Shown: one piece after another, positions 50,587 to 59,141 of the stretch
Numbering within the stretch: position 1 is the stretch's first letter
Layout of the letters: each line of letters opens with the position of its first letter
NCBI GenBank assembly: GCA_943371425.1
Contig: CALRUR010000002.1
Location: forward strand, 124,001 to 188,000
DNA: 64,000 nt
Origin: CAJBVG01 sp943371425
GTDB lineage: Bacteria; Bacteroidota; Bacteroidia; Sphingobacteriales; Sphingobacteriaceae
Direction: 5' to 3'
The notes under the pieces: generated by a model
The model's database searches: none
Seen by the model: the letters and a program-made list of their open reading frames with translations, nothing else
What the model was told of the DNA's origin: nothing
Program-made: the position numbers and the translations under genes

Positions 50587-53043
50587 ATGAAAATACTACT
50601 TCTTTTGCTGCTGCTAAGTGTAGCTAGCCTTAGTGCTTTATATGCCGACCATTTTGTAGGACATGATGCCGCCATTATAAACATAAAAGACCAAAATGGA
50701 TTGGCTACCAATAATTATAAAATCAGGGTTAAGCTCTATCATGACCAAGTGGGTATAGGAATTTCTGGATCTATAACTGGCTATGTTTATCATAAAGCTT
50801 TTAACACCTTAGATTCAACATTAACACTTACTAAAGTTGGGCTAACCACTAACGTTACGTACTCAAAAGAAGATTGCTATTTAGCATCAGCAGATTTTAG
50901 ATTAAGATACAGTATTTTTGAAAGTGCAGTTTTTCATAGCTCTGCATTTCCTGGCCCCAGCGATTATTATTTTGTATCAGGTTCTGATCCTATCATCACT
51001 ACTAATTTAACAAATATTGCAAGTGTTAATGCTGATCATGCCATATACATGGAGTTTAAAGGTTTTACAAATACCTTTAAAAATAATACGGTAGAATTTA
51101 AAAAACATCCTGCAGATATTTACTGTGTAGGGAAGGTGTATAATATAAATTGGGATATAATAGAGCCCGATGGCGACTCTTTAGTATACTCAATTGCACC
51201 TACCATTTATTTAAATACAAGTTATCCATTTCCTACGGTACCTTTTAAATCTGGGTATGGAATTAATTTAAATGTGATGGACGGTAGTCCGGATATATCT
51301 ATTTCTGGCAATGGAATTATAAATTTTATGCCAACAATTATTGGCAATTATTTAATTACGATTAAAGTATATGAGTATAGAAAAATTAGCGGAGTGCCAA
51401 CCAAAATTTCGGAGATAAGAAGAGATCTAATTTTTAGTACAATTGTTTGTGATATCCGTCCGCCTACGCTTACCAATAATTTAAATAATCAGAAGGGCAT
51501 TATTGTAGATACTCTTTATATTGATAAAGATTACCTTGTTAATTTTACAGCGAATGATACGCCAATCGACTCCTTACGAACTTTTATACTTCCTAATATC
51601 TCCTTGGGAGAAAATATACTCGACCCTAATATGTTTGGGGCTCAGTGGGGTGCGCCAGGCCAATTGTTAAGTGGTGGAAGCGCTATGAACCTAGTTATTG
51701 CTGGTGTTGGAAGCACTCAAGCGCAATTTAAATGGAAACCTAGGTGTGCACATGTACGCCCAGCACCTTATACTTTTACCATTGTAACACGTGATAACAA
51801 TTGTCCCGAGCCTTATTACGATTCTACCAAAGTGTTTTTGTATGTAAAGAAAAAGGAAAATAAAGCACCAATGTTTACTTCGCCTGCGCTCATCAAAAAA
51901 AATGATAATACGGTGTTGAGGTATAATTTAGCTAACAACGAAGTATTTAGTTTTAGTGGTAATACTGCGATCAAAACCTATGATGCAGACAGTGCACAAA
52001 CGGTAGTGATTAACATGATTCCCGACCCTAATAACGGAGCCGATTTTAATAATTCGATTTTTTATACAGTAAACAATGCACAAATAATTTCTACGGCAAG
52101 TTTTTCTATAAACTCACTTTGTAAATACAATAGAACTGCACCTTATATAATTTATTTTGAAGCAATAGATAACGATTGTTATAAACGAGATACTACTAGG
52201 TTTACTCTGGAGTTGTACATAAATGAAAATGTGTTAACACCACCAAGTATTTGTGCAATTAGTGTCGATTTTTCTAGCACCTATAATACCTTGTATTGGA
52301 ACGATATTCAGAATGTAGATTTAAGTCATTATACTATTTACCGACAAAACTCAAACACCGGAAGCTACGATTCTATTGCGCGTGTGGAGAAGGCTGCAAA
52401 TTTAAAATACAACGATTATGGTTTCACCAATGCCAAACCATCATTATATAAAATTGCGGCAAGTTCACATTGTGGAGTTAAAACAGTATTGAGTGCTGTA
52501 CACAGTAATGTGGTGTTGAAAATACAGAAAGTGAATAACAACATTAATTTGCTAAGCTGGAACTCCACGCAGGGTGCTGTTCCGCTGAATCAGAAATTAT
52601 ACAGAAGTATTAACAATGGAGCTTTTAGTTTAATTGCAGAGTTGCCAAATACTACTACTAGTTTTTTAGATACGGTTTCTACTATTGGTACAGCAGAATA
52701 TCTTTTAGAAATTGTTAGAAACGAAATTTGTTACTCGGCATCGGCAAACCCTGTGTTTTCTGTGTATTCTAATTCTGTTACCACGCTTATTACTTCTATT
52801 GATGTTGAAAAACCATCGTCCTTTAATTTATATCCGAATCCTACGAGTGATTTCATCCACATAAAAAATAGTAATAATAAAAATGTTGAATATGTATTGA
52901 TGGATGTAAACGGAAAAATCATACAACTCGGAACATTTACTCGCCAAACGAAACTATCTATACATGATCTCGCCAATGGAATGTACTTGCTGCGAATTAA
53001 TGCTGATGGTGAAAGTAGGAACTTTAAGATATTAAAGGACTGA
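50587..53043 (+). CDS. large surface protein with type-A T9SS domain, paralogue of 44139-47474
   Basis: 818 residues with signal peptide MKILLLLLLLSVASLSALYA. The mature part starts DHFVGHDAAIINIKDQNG and runs parallel to the type-B protein for about 545 residues (shared IPTRAGKY/MPTIIGNY, GVPTKIxEIRR, NNQKxIIVDT, DPNNGAD and TASFS landmarks). It then has two FN3-like domains and ends with FNLYPNPTSDFIHIKN, VLMDVNGKIIQL and MYLLRI, a type-A sorting signal. So two homologous ectodomains are attached to different T9SS signals. The stop codon is the first word of an ATGAGTT array. Confidence 0.88.
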   Translation: MKILLLLLLLSVASLSALYADHFVGHDAAIINIKDQNGLATNNYKIRVKLYHDQVGIGISGSITGYVYHKAFNTLDSTLTLTKVGLTTNVTYSKEDCYLASADFRLRYSIFESAVFHSSAFPGPSDYYFVSGSDPIITTNLTNIASVNADHAIYMEFKGFTNTFKNNTVEFKKHPADIYCVGKVYNINWDIIEPDGDSLVYSIAPTIYLNTSYPFPTVPFKSGYGINLNVMDGSPDISISGNGIINFMPTIIGNYLITIKVYEYRKISGVPTKISEIRRDLIFSTIVCDIRPPTLTNNLNNQKGIIVDTLYIDKDYLVNFTANDTPIDSLRTFILPNISLGENILDPNMFGAQWGAPGQLLSGGSAMNLVIAGVGSTQAQFKWKPRCAHVRPAPYTFTIVTRDNNCPEPYYDSTKVFLYVKKKENKAPMFTSPALIKKNDNTVLRYNLANNEVFSFSGNTAIKTYDADSAQTVVINMIPDPNNGADFNNSIFYTVNNAQIISTASFSINSLCKYNRTAPYIIYFEAIDNDCYKRDTTRFTLELYINENVLTPPSICAISVDFSSTYNTLYWNDIQNVDLSHYTIYRQNSNTGSYDSIARVEKAANLKYNDYGFTNAKPSLYKIAASSHCGVKTVLSAVHSNVVLKIQKVNNNINLLSWNSTQGAVPLNQKLYRSINNGAFSLIAELPNTTTSFLDTVSTIGTAEYLLEIVRNEICYSASANPVFSVYSNSVTTLITSIDVEKPSSFNLYPNPTSDFIHIKNSNNKNVEYVLMDVNGKIIQLGTFTRQTKLSIHDLANGMYLLRINADGESRNFKILKD

Positions 53044-53122
53044 GTTATGAGGTATGAGTTATGAGTTATGAGGTAAAGCAAAGCACCTACCTCATACCTC
53101 ATAACTCATATTTCATACCTCA
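53041..53122. repeat. 35-bp inverted repeat of ATGAGTT heptamers
   Basis: 53041-53075 pairs with 53088-53122 at 31 of 35 positions, with a 12-base loop. The TGA stop of the upstream gene is bases 53041-53043. It lies between two co-directional T9SS genes. Confidence 0.8.
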
Positions 53123-53223
53123 ATTAACAATTCCTTCTCATTTAGCTAACCTAATCATAAAGCTCTCTTAACTCTGTATTGAATTTAGAATGGGTACTTC
53201 GTACTCGTAAATCTATTCGATAT

Positions 53224-56200
53224 ATGAAACTAAAATTACTTCTTTTAACAGGCATAACCACGGCCTTGTTTAGTGTAATGGGCCATGAAACCCAAGCACA
53301 AATTAACCCACAACTCATAGGGAGATTTTCTACAGGTGTATATAATAATACCGCTGCAGAAATTTCTGCTTTCGATGCAAAATCGAAACGTATGTTTGTG
53401 AACTCTGGTGTGGATACTTCTATTAAAGTAGTAGACATTAGCAATCCCGCAAACCCAACGCAGATAAGTGTAATCTCGCTTAAACCTTATGGTAGCGATA
53501 TTACTTCTATAGCTAGTAAAAATGGAATTATAGCAGCTGCAATTATCGATTCTTTAGGTAAAACGGAGAACGGTAAAGTAGTATTTTTTAATGCTACCAC
53601 ACTTGCCTACATTTCTCAAGTAGATGTGGGTGCTAACCCAGATATGCTAACCTTTACTCCAGATGGTAAACGTGTATTGGTTGCCAATGAAGGCGAACCG
53701 AACGATGGTTATACCATTGATAGAGAAGGTTCAGTAAGCATCATCAATATTTCTAACGGTGTAAATAACCTTACACAAGCAAATGTACAAACGGCTGGTT
53801 TTACTCAATTCAACAACCAACCAATCGACAAGAGAATTAAAATTACAGGTCGCATACAACAAGGCGGTGTGTTTTTACGCAACTCAACTGTTGCCGAAGA
53901 TTTAGAACCTGAGTACATTGCAGTATCAGAAAATTCGCAAAAAGCATGGGCAACTTGCCAAGAAAATAACTGCATTGCCGAAATTGATATTGCTACTGCA
54001 ACCGTTACAAAATTAATTCCATTAGGTTATAAAAATCATAATTTACCAGGTAATGGTATTGATGCAAGTGATAACGGAAGTGTAATAAACATTGCAAACT
54101 ATCCAGTATTTGGAATGTATCAGCCAGATGCAATTTCTTACATGAAAGTGGGTACAACAGATTATTTAATTTCTGCAAACGAAGGTGATGTGCGTGCAGA
54201 TTGGGGTTCGGCTAATAACGAAGAAGTTCGTTTTGGAAATGCTTCTTATGCAGTAGATACTGCAAAGTTTGGCGGAGCAGCAATGGTTACAGCTATGAAA
54301 GTAAATACGGCAATGGGCCGCTTAAACGTAACCAACAAGTATGGCGATTTTAATAACGATGGTAAATTCGATTCTGTATTTTGCTACGGAGCTCGTTCAT
54401 TTACCATTTGGAATGCAAACACTGGTACATTGGTGTGGGATAGTAAAGATGATTTCGAACAACGTACTGCTCTTTTATTCCCAAATAATTTTAACGCAAG
54501 TAACTCTAACAATACTAAAGACAATAGAAGTGATGATAAAGGTCCGGAACCCGAAGCAATTACTGTTGGAAAAATTTTAGATTCAACTTATGCTTTTATT
54601 GGTTTAGAAAGAGTAGGTGGTGTAATGATTTATAACATTACTAATCCTGCGAATCCTTATTTTATAAACTACATAAATACTCGTAATTTTTCAGTAACAC
54701 CAGGTGCTGGAACAGTATCAACTGTTGGTGATTTAGGCCCAGAAGGAATTGTATTTGTGCCCGCTGCACAAAGCCCTAACGGAAAAGATATGTTACTTTT
54801 ATCTAATGAAATTTCTGGTACGGTTGCACTTATACAATTAAACAACAGATCGGCATTTCAAATGCAAATCTTACACTCATCAGACATGGAGAGTAGTGTA
54901 GCAGCAGTAGTAGATGCACCTAATTATGCAGCTATTGTTGATAAGTTAGAAGATGAACACACTAACACCTTAATACTTTCATCGGGTGACAATACCTTGC
55001 CTGGCCCATTTTTATCGGCTGGCGAAGATCCATCAGTACAAACAGCTTTACGTAATACCGCAGCTAGCTATTACGCAGGTACGCAAGCAGTGCGTCCAGC
55101 AATTGGTCGCCCCGACATTGCAATTATGAACATCATTGGTTTTAATGCATCGGCATTAGGAAACCATGAATTCGATTTAGGAACATCAGAATTAAACGGA
55201 CAAATTGGAGTAGATATTAGAAGTAACGGTGCAGACAAACGTTGGATCGGTGCACAATTCCCATATGTAAGTGCAAACTTAGATTTTAGCAACGATGTAA
55301 ATTTAAACTACTTATTTACCAATCAGATTTTAAGAGATACCGCTTTTAAAACATCAGTAAACATTACTGCTAACGCACAAAAGAAAGGTCTTGCACCATC
55401 AATAGTAATAGAACGTAATGGCGAAAGAATTGGAGTAGTGGGAGCAACTACACAAGTATTGGCAAAAATTTCATCTCCTGGTGCAACTACGGTTAAAGGT
55501 CCGCAGGTAGATGATATGCCAGCACTTGCTGCAATTTTACAACCGGTAATAGATTCTTTAATTGCAAAAGAAAACATCAACAAAGTAATTTTATTAGCTC
55601 ACTTACAACAATTGGCTAACGAAAAAGCATTAGCACCTTTGTTGAGAAATGTTGACATTATTATTTCTGGTGGTAACCACGCTTATACTGCAGATGGTAA
55701 CGACCGTTTAATTGATGGACACGTAGCTACAGAAAAATATCCTATAAGAACTACAAGCAATACAGGCCAACCAATGGTAATTTTAAACACAACTAGTGAG
55801 TGGAAATACGTTGGTAGATTTGTATGTGATTTTGATGCAAACGGTGTATTAATTACTTCGGCATTAGACTCTAATATAAATGGAGTATATGCAAGCGATA
55901 CCGCAATGGTTACTGCATTATACGGTACCTATGCAAATGCATTTACACCAGGTACCAAAGGTGCTAATGTAAGAGCAATTTGTTCGGCTATTGGTTCTGT
56001 AATTGTTTCTAAAGATGGTACCATTGTTGGTAAGAGTAAAGTGTTTTTAGAAGGACGTAGAAACCTCGTAAGAACAGAAGAAACGAACTTAGGTAACCTA
56101 TCATCGGATGCAAACTTATGGTACGCTAAAAAGTACGATCCGCAAGTAGTAGTATCTATTAAAAATGGTGGTGGTATACGTTCGGCAGTTGGATTTGTAA

Positions 56201-57471
56201 ATTCTGTTGGTAGCAATGTAATCTTAGAACCAACACAAGCTAACCCAAGTGCAAATAAATTAAAAGGTGATGTTTCTCGTTTAGACATCGAGAATTCATT
56301 ACGTTTCAACAATCGTTTAGTAATAGTATCTACCAATGCTTCGGGCTTAAAAAGATTATTAGAGCACGGTATTGCAGCTACTAAACCAAATGCAACTCCT
56401 GGTCAGTTCCCACAAATTGGCGGGGTAGCATTTACTTACGATACTACCAAAACAGTTGGAAATAAAATTAAATCGATGGTATTAATCGATTCATTAGGAA
56501 ATAAAATAGACACTATTTTACGTAATGGAAAATTAGTGGGCGATACTACTAAAGTGTACAAAGTAGTTACCTTAAATTTCTTAGCAAATGCATCGGGTCC
56601 GGGTTCGCAAGTTGGAGGCGACGGTTATCCTTTCCCTGCAGTAGTTACAGCGCGAGTTGATTTGGATACGGCAATTAAAACACCGGGTGCAAGTACATTT
56701 GCAGTAATAGGTTCGGAGCAAGATGCCTTTGCAGAATACATGTTAGCAAAACATAATTCGAATGCAAGTGCATACAACGTAAGAGATACAAGCATTGTAG
56801 GCGATACTAGAATTCAATTATTAAACGCACGTGCCGATGGAATTTTCCCTCCGTTATCTGCTTTCAGTTTAGTAGGCCCAGTTACCAATACCAGATTAAC
56901 GGTTAAAGACAACGATACTACGAAAGTTCAAATTACTTGGCAAAGATCTACTTCAGCGGTTAATTACAAATGGTTAGCAGATTTACCAGGTGGCGATTTC
57001 TCTTTCCCGATAGTAGAGTTAGAAGCTGATAATAATGGAAAAGATAATAAGTTAACGGTTACCAAAGCTGCCATTAGTACTTTATTAGGTTCTTTAGGTG
57101 TACCAGCAGGCGATTCAACTCAAATTATCTGGACCGTAAGAGCAAGCACAGAAGATGTTGCCGAGAATTTATTAGCAACTAGTCCGTTCAATTTAAAAAT
57201 TGTTCGTTTGTTAAATGTTGGTATACAAAACTCAAGTTTACAAGAGTTTATTAAAGTATATCCAAACCCAACAAATGCTGATGTTTACATCGAAAATTCG
57301 CTTACAACATCTTCAGAATTTATATTGATGGATGTAAACGGAAAAATATTGAAACAAGAAACATTTGTAGGAAATGTTAAAGTAGAACTTCAAGACCTAA
57401 GCGCAGGAGTGTACTTTATTAAAGTTAATAATGAAGAGGGCAGTGTGAATTATAAGGTTATAAAACAATAA
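53224..57471 (+). CDS. choice-of-anchor-I / 5'-nucleotidase-like protein with T9SS type-A domain
   Basis: 1415 residues from ATG at 53224 (signal peptide MKLKLLLLTGITTALFSVMGHETQAQ; an upstream TTG would hide it). Residues 25-545 are a beta-propeller-like choice-of-anchor-I domain (FTPDGKRVLVANEGEPNDGY, VWDSKDDFEQ, PEGIVFVPAAQSPNGKDMLLLSNE). Residues 560-860 form a metallophosphoesterase of the 5'-nucleotidase type with LHSSDMESSV, LILSSGDNTLPGPFLSAG, GNHEFDLG and SGGNHAYT. Residues 900-1170 are the nucleotidase C-domain (GNLSSDANLWYAK). The end is a type-A T9SS signal (VYPNPTNADVYIEN). The site has D-x-E where most family members have D-x-H. Likely a surface phosphoesterase for phosphate or nucleotide use. 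Confidence 0.88.
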   Translation: MKLKLLLLTGITTALFSVMGHETQAQINPQLIGRFSTGVYNNTAAEISAFDAKSKRMFVNSGVDTSIKVVDISNPANPTQISVISLKPYGSDITSIASKNGIIAAAIIDSLGKTENGKVVFFNATTLAYISQVDVGANPDMLTFTPDGKRVLVANEGEPNDGYTIDREGSVSIINISNGVNNLTQANVQTAGFTQFNNQPIDKRIKITGRIQQGGVFLRNSTVAEDLEPEYIAVSENSQKAWATCQENNCIAEIDIATATVTKLIPLGYKNHNLPGNGIDASDNGSVINIANYPVFGMYQPDAISYMKVGTTDYLISANEGDVRADWGSANNEEVRFGNASYAVDTAKFGGAAMVTAMKVNTAMGRLNVTNKYGDFNNDGKFDSVFCYGARSFTIWNANTGTLVWDSKDDFEQRTALLFPNNFNASNSNNTKDNRSDDKGPEPEAITVGKILDSTYAFIGLERVGGVMIYNITNPANPYFINYINTRNFSVTPGAGTVSTVGDLGPEGIVFVPAAQSPNGKDMLLLSNEISGTVALIQLNNRSAFQMQILHSSDMESSVAAVVDAPNYAAIVDKLEDEHTNTLILSSGDNTLPGPFLSAGEDPSVQTALRNTAASYYAGTQAVRPAIGRPDIAIMNIIGFNASALGNHEFDLGTSELNGQIGVDIRSNGADKRWIGAQFPYVSANLDFSNDVNLNYLFTNQILRDTAFKTSVNITANAQKKGLAPSIVIERNGERIGVVGATTQVLAKISSPGATTVKGPQVDDMPALAAILQPVIDSLIAKENINKVILLAHLQQLANEKALAPLLRNVDIIISGGNHAYTADGNDRLIDGHVATEKYPIRTTSNTGQPMVILNTTSEWKYVGRFVCDFDANGVLITSALDSNINGVYASDTAMVTALYGTYANAFTPGTKGANVRAICSAIGSVIVSKDGTIVGKSKVFLEGRRNLVRTEETNLGNLSSDANLWYAKKYDPQVVVSIKNGGGIRSAVGFVNSVGSNVILEPTQANPSANKLKGDVSRLDIENSLRFNNRLVIVSTNASGLKRLLEHGIAATKPNATPGQFPQIGGVAFTYDTTKTVGNKIKSMVLIDSLGNKIDTILRNGKLVGDTTKVYKVVTLNFLANASGPGSQVGGDGYPFPAVVTARVDLDTAIKTPGASTFAVIGSEQDAFAEYMLAKHNSNASAYNVRDTSIVGDTRIQLLNARADGIFPPLSAFSLVGPVTNTRLTVKDNDTTKVQITWQRSTSAVNYKWLADLPGGDFSFPIVELEADNNGKDNKLTVTKAAISTLLGSLGVPAGDSTQIIWTVRASTEDVAENLLATSPFNLKIVRLLNVGIQNSSLQEFIKVYPNPTNADVYIENSLTTSSEFILMDVNGKILKQETFVGNVKVELQDLSAGVYFIKVNNEEGSVNYKVIKQ

Positions 57472-57478
57472 ATTTTAA

Positions 57479-57725
57479 TTACGAGTTACGAATTACGAAT
57501 TACGAATTACGAATTCATTCTCATAGTTGCAAGATTAAACGGCCCCGCATTGCGGGGTTTCGTTTTTTAGAACAGTGCCGAATTAAGCTCTAATCCATAA
57601 AAACATACCTACTAGTGCTAAATTTAATGATGATTATTTTATTTATATTTACCCTATAATATTAATTTAGATTCGAAGCACAAATTCGTAATTCGTAACT
57701 CATAATTCAAAATTCATAATTCAAA
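57479..57725. repeat. ACGAATT array with reverse-complement ATTCGTA array 180 bp away
   Basis: 57479-57516 has five ACGAATT-type units. 57684-57725 has ATTCGTA and ATTCATA units. 57483-57501 is an exact reverse complement of 57683-57701. Between them lies an ordinary GC-rich terminator and about 120 AT-rich bases with no gene. Confidence 0.75.
57543..57568 (+). terminator. intrinsic terminator
   Basis: CCCCGC and GCGGGG (57543-57548, 57552-57557) with a 3-base loop, then TTTCG and six T at 57563-57568. A standard Rho-independent terminator for the upstream nucleotidase-like gene. Confidence 0.88.
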
Positions 57726-59099
57726 ATGTATGCTATTATCGACATCGAAACCACTGGAGGCAGTCCTCATAACAGTAAGATAACCGAGATAGCAATTATT
57801 AAACACGATGGAGAAAGGGTAGTGGAGGAATACAGTACCTTAATAAATCCGGAGTGTTATATTCCTTATCAAATAACCCAACTAACCGGTATAAGTAATG
57901 AGATGGTGCGAGATGCACCCCCATTTTACGAGGTAGCTAAAAAAATTATTGAGCTAACAGAAGATGCTGTATTTGTAGCACACAATGTAAATTTCGATTA
58001 CAGCTTTGTACGGGCAGCGTTTAAAGATTTAGGTTATACTTACCATCGTAAAACACTTTGTACAGTACGCATGAGCAGGCATGCCTTCCCGGGCTTCCCA
58101 TCATATAGTCTAGGCAAAATATGCGATGCATTAGATATACGCATAGAAAATAGGCATCGTGCCATGGGCGATGCAAAAGCAACTGCTATTTTATTCGATA
58201 AAATATTAAAAAGCAATGCCAGCATTATTGATGACATTAAAAATGCAGCTATTGCCATTCCTAAAAATTTACCGCCACAATTAAAAGACGATGCACTTAG
58301 TAAAATACCTTTAGGAATTACAGGTGTTTATTATTTCCACAATACTCTTGGCGATGTAATATACGTTGGCAAAAGCAACGATATTAAGAAAAGAATTTTA
58401 CAACATTTTGCTACAGGCAAAACAAAAAAGTCTGAACGCATGCTGAATGATATGGCAAGCATCAGCATAGAAAATACAGGTTCAGAATTAATTGCCTTGC
58501 TCTTAGAATCCGTCGAAATAAAAAAACTAAAACCCATTTATAATACTTCACAAAAGAGAACAAGTGCAGTACCTTTTTACAGTATTTATGAAAAACTAGA
58601 CGATGCGGGTTATGTAAATTTATATGTAGACAGGCACCAAGAAGGCCTAGAATCCTTAACCACGGTAGATTCTGGCATGGAGGCCAAAAAAATATTCGAG
58701 CGAGTAGTAGAGAAATATAATTTGTGTTTAGCCAAATGCGAATTGCATAATTTTAAAGGAGCTTGTTTCAACTATCAAATAAAAAAATGTAAGGGAGCTT
58801 GTGTAGGATCAGAAAATCCGGAGGAGTATAATGCACGCGTAGAGCAAGCCATTAAAAGTTTTAGTTTCCAAAACCAAAGTTTTTTCCTCATTGGCAAAGG
58901 CCGAGAAGAAGGAGAGAAGTCGGTAGTATGCATAGAACGCGGGCATTACAAAGGCTTCGGATATTTTGATGCAAACTTTGGTTACCCAACAGTAGAAGAC
59001 CTACGCAACCAAATAAAATCATATAGTCATAACAGAGATATACAGATGATATTGAGTAAGTTTATGAAAAAGTCGATAATTATGAATTATGAATTATAA
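57726..59099 (+). CDS. DnaQ-like exonuclease fused to GIY-YIG (UvrC-type) endonuclease
   Basis: 457 residues. Residues 1-165 are a DEDDh 3'-5' exonuclease: IIDIETTGG (D6, E8), FVAHNVNFDYSF (second D) and HRAMGDAKAT (H and last D). Residues 190-280 are a GIY-YIG domain (GITGVYYFHNTLGDVIYVGKSNDIKKRILQHF, with a catalytic E in TGSELIALLLE), as in UvrC and Cho. The cysteine-rich CELHNFKGACFNYQIKKCKGAC follows. Proteins of this kind nick and trim DNA in repair; they are usually called exonuclease/UvrC-like. The last codons (IIMNYEL, TAA) are made by a GAATTAT array, so the true C-terminus is uncertain. Confidence 0.85.
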   Translation: MYAIIDIETTGGSPHNSKITEIAIIKHDGERVVEEYSTLINPECYIPYQITQLTGISNEMVRDAPPFYEVAKKIIELTEDAVFVAHNVNFDYSFVRAAFKDLGYTYHRKTLCTVRMSRHAFPGFPSYSLGKICDALDIRIENRHRAMGDAKATAILFDKILKSNASIIDDIKNAAIAIPKNLPPQLKDDALSKIPLGITGVYYFHNTLGDVIYVGKSNDIKKRILQHFATGKTKKSERMLNDMASISIENTGSELIALLLESVEIKKLKPIYNTSQKRTSAVPFYSIYEKLDDAGYVNLYVDRHQEGLESLTTVDSGMEAKKIFERVVEKYNLCLAKCELHNFKGACFNYQIKKCKGACVGSENPEEYNARVEQAIKSFSFQNQSFFLIGKGREEGEKSVVCIERGHYKGFGYFDANFGYPTVEDLRNQIKSYSHNRDIQMILSKFMKKSIIMNYEL

Positions 59100-59103
59100 A
59101 TTA
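59075..59103. repeat. GAATTAT array overlapping a stop codon
   Basis: Three period-7 units encode MNYEL and the TAA stop of the exonuclease/GIY-YIG gene. A CCCCGAA...TTGAGGG element (59108-59136) follows at once and ends 5 bases before the stop of the convergent fusion gene. Confidence 0.75.
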
Positions 59104-59107
59104 CTTG

Positions 59108-59136
59108 CCCCGAATGAAGCGAAGTGGAATTGAGGG
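59108..59136. repeat. fourth CCCCGAA...TTGAGGG element
   Basis: Same ends and a similar AAGCGAAG interior as the copies between gltA and sucC, nearly 40 kb away. It fills the gap between two convergent genes. Confidence 0.55.
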
Positions 59137-59141
59137 CTGAG

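Noticed and set aside
55929..56336. 135-residue minus-strand frame inside the nucleotidase-like gene
   Set aside because: Antisense to conserved metallophosphoesterase sequence; no family match.
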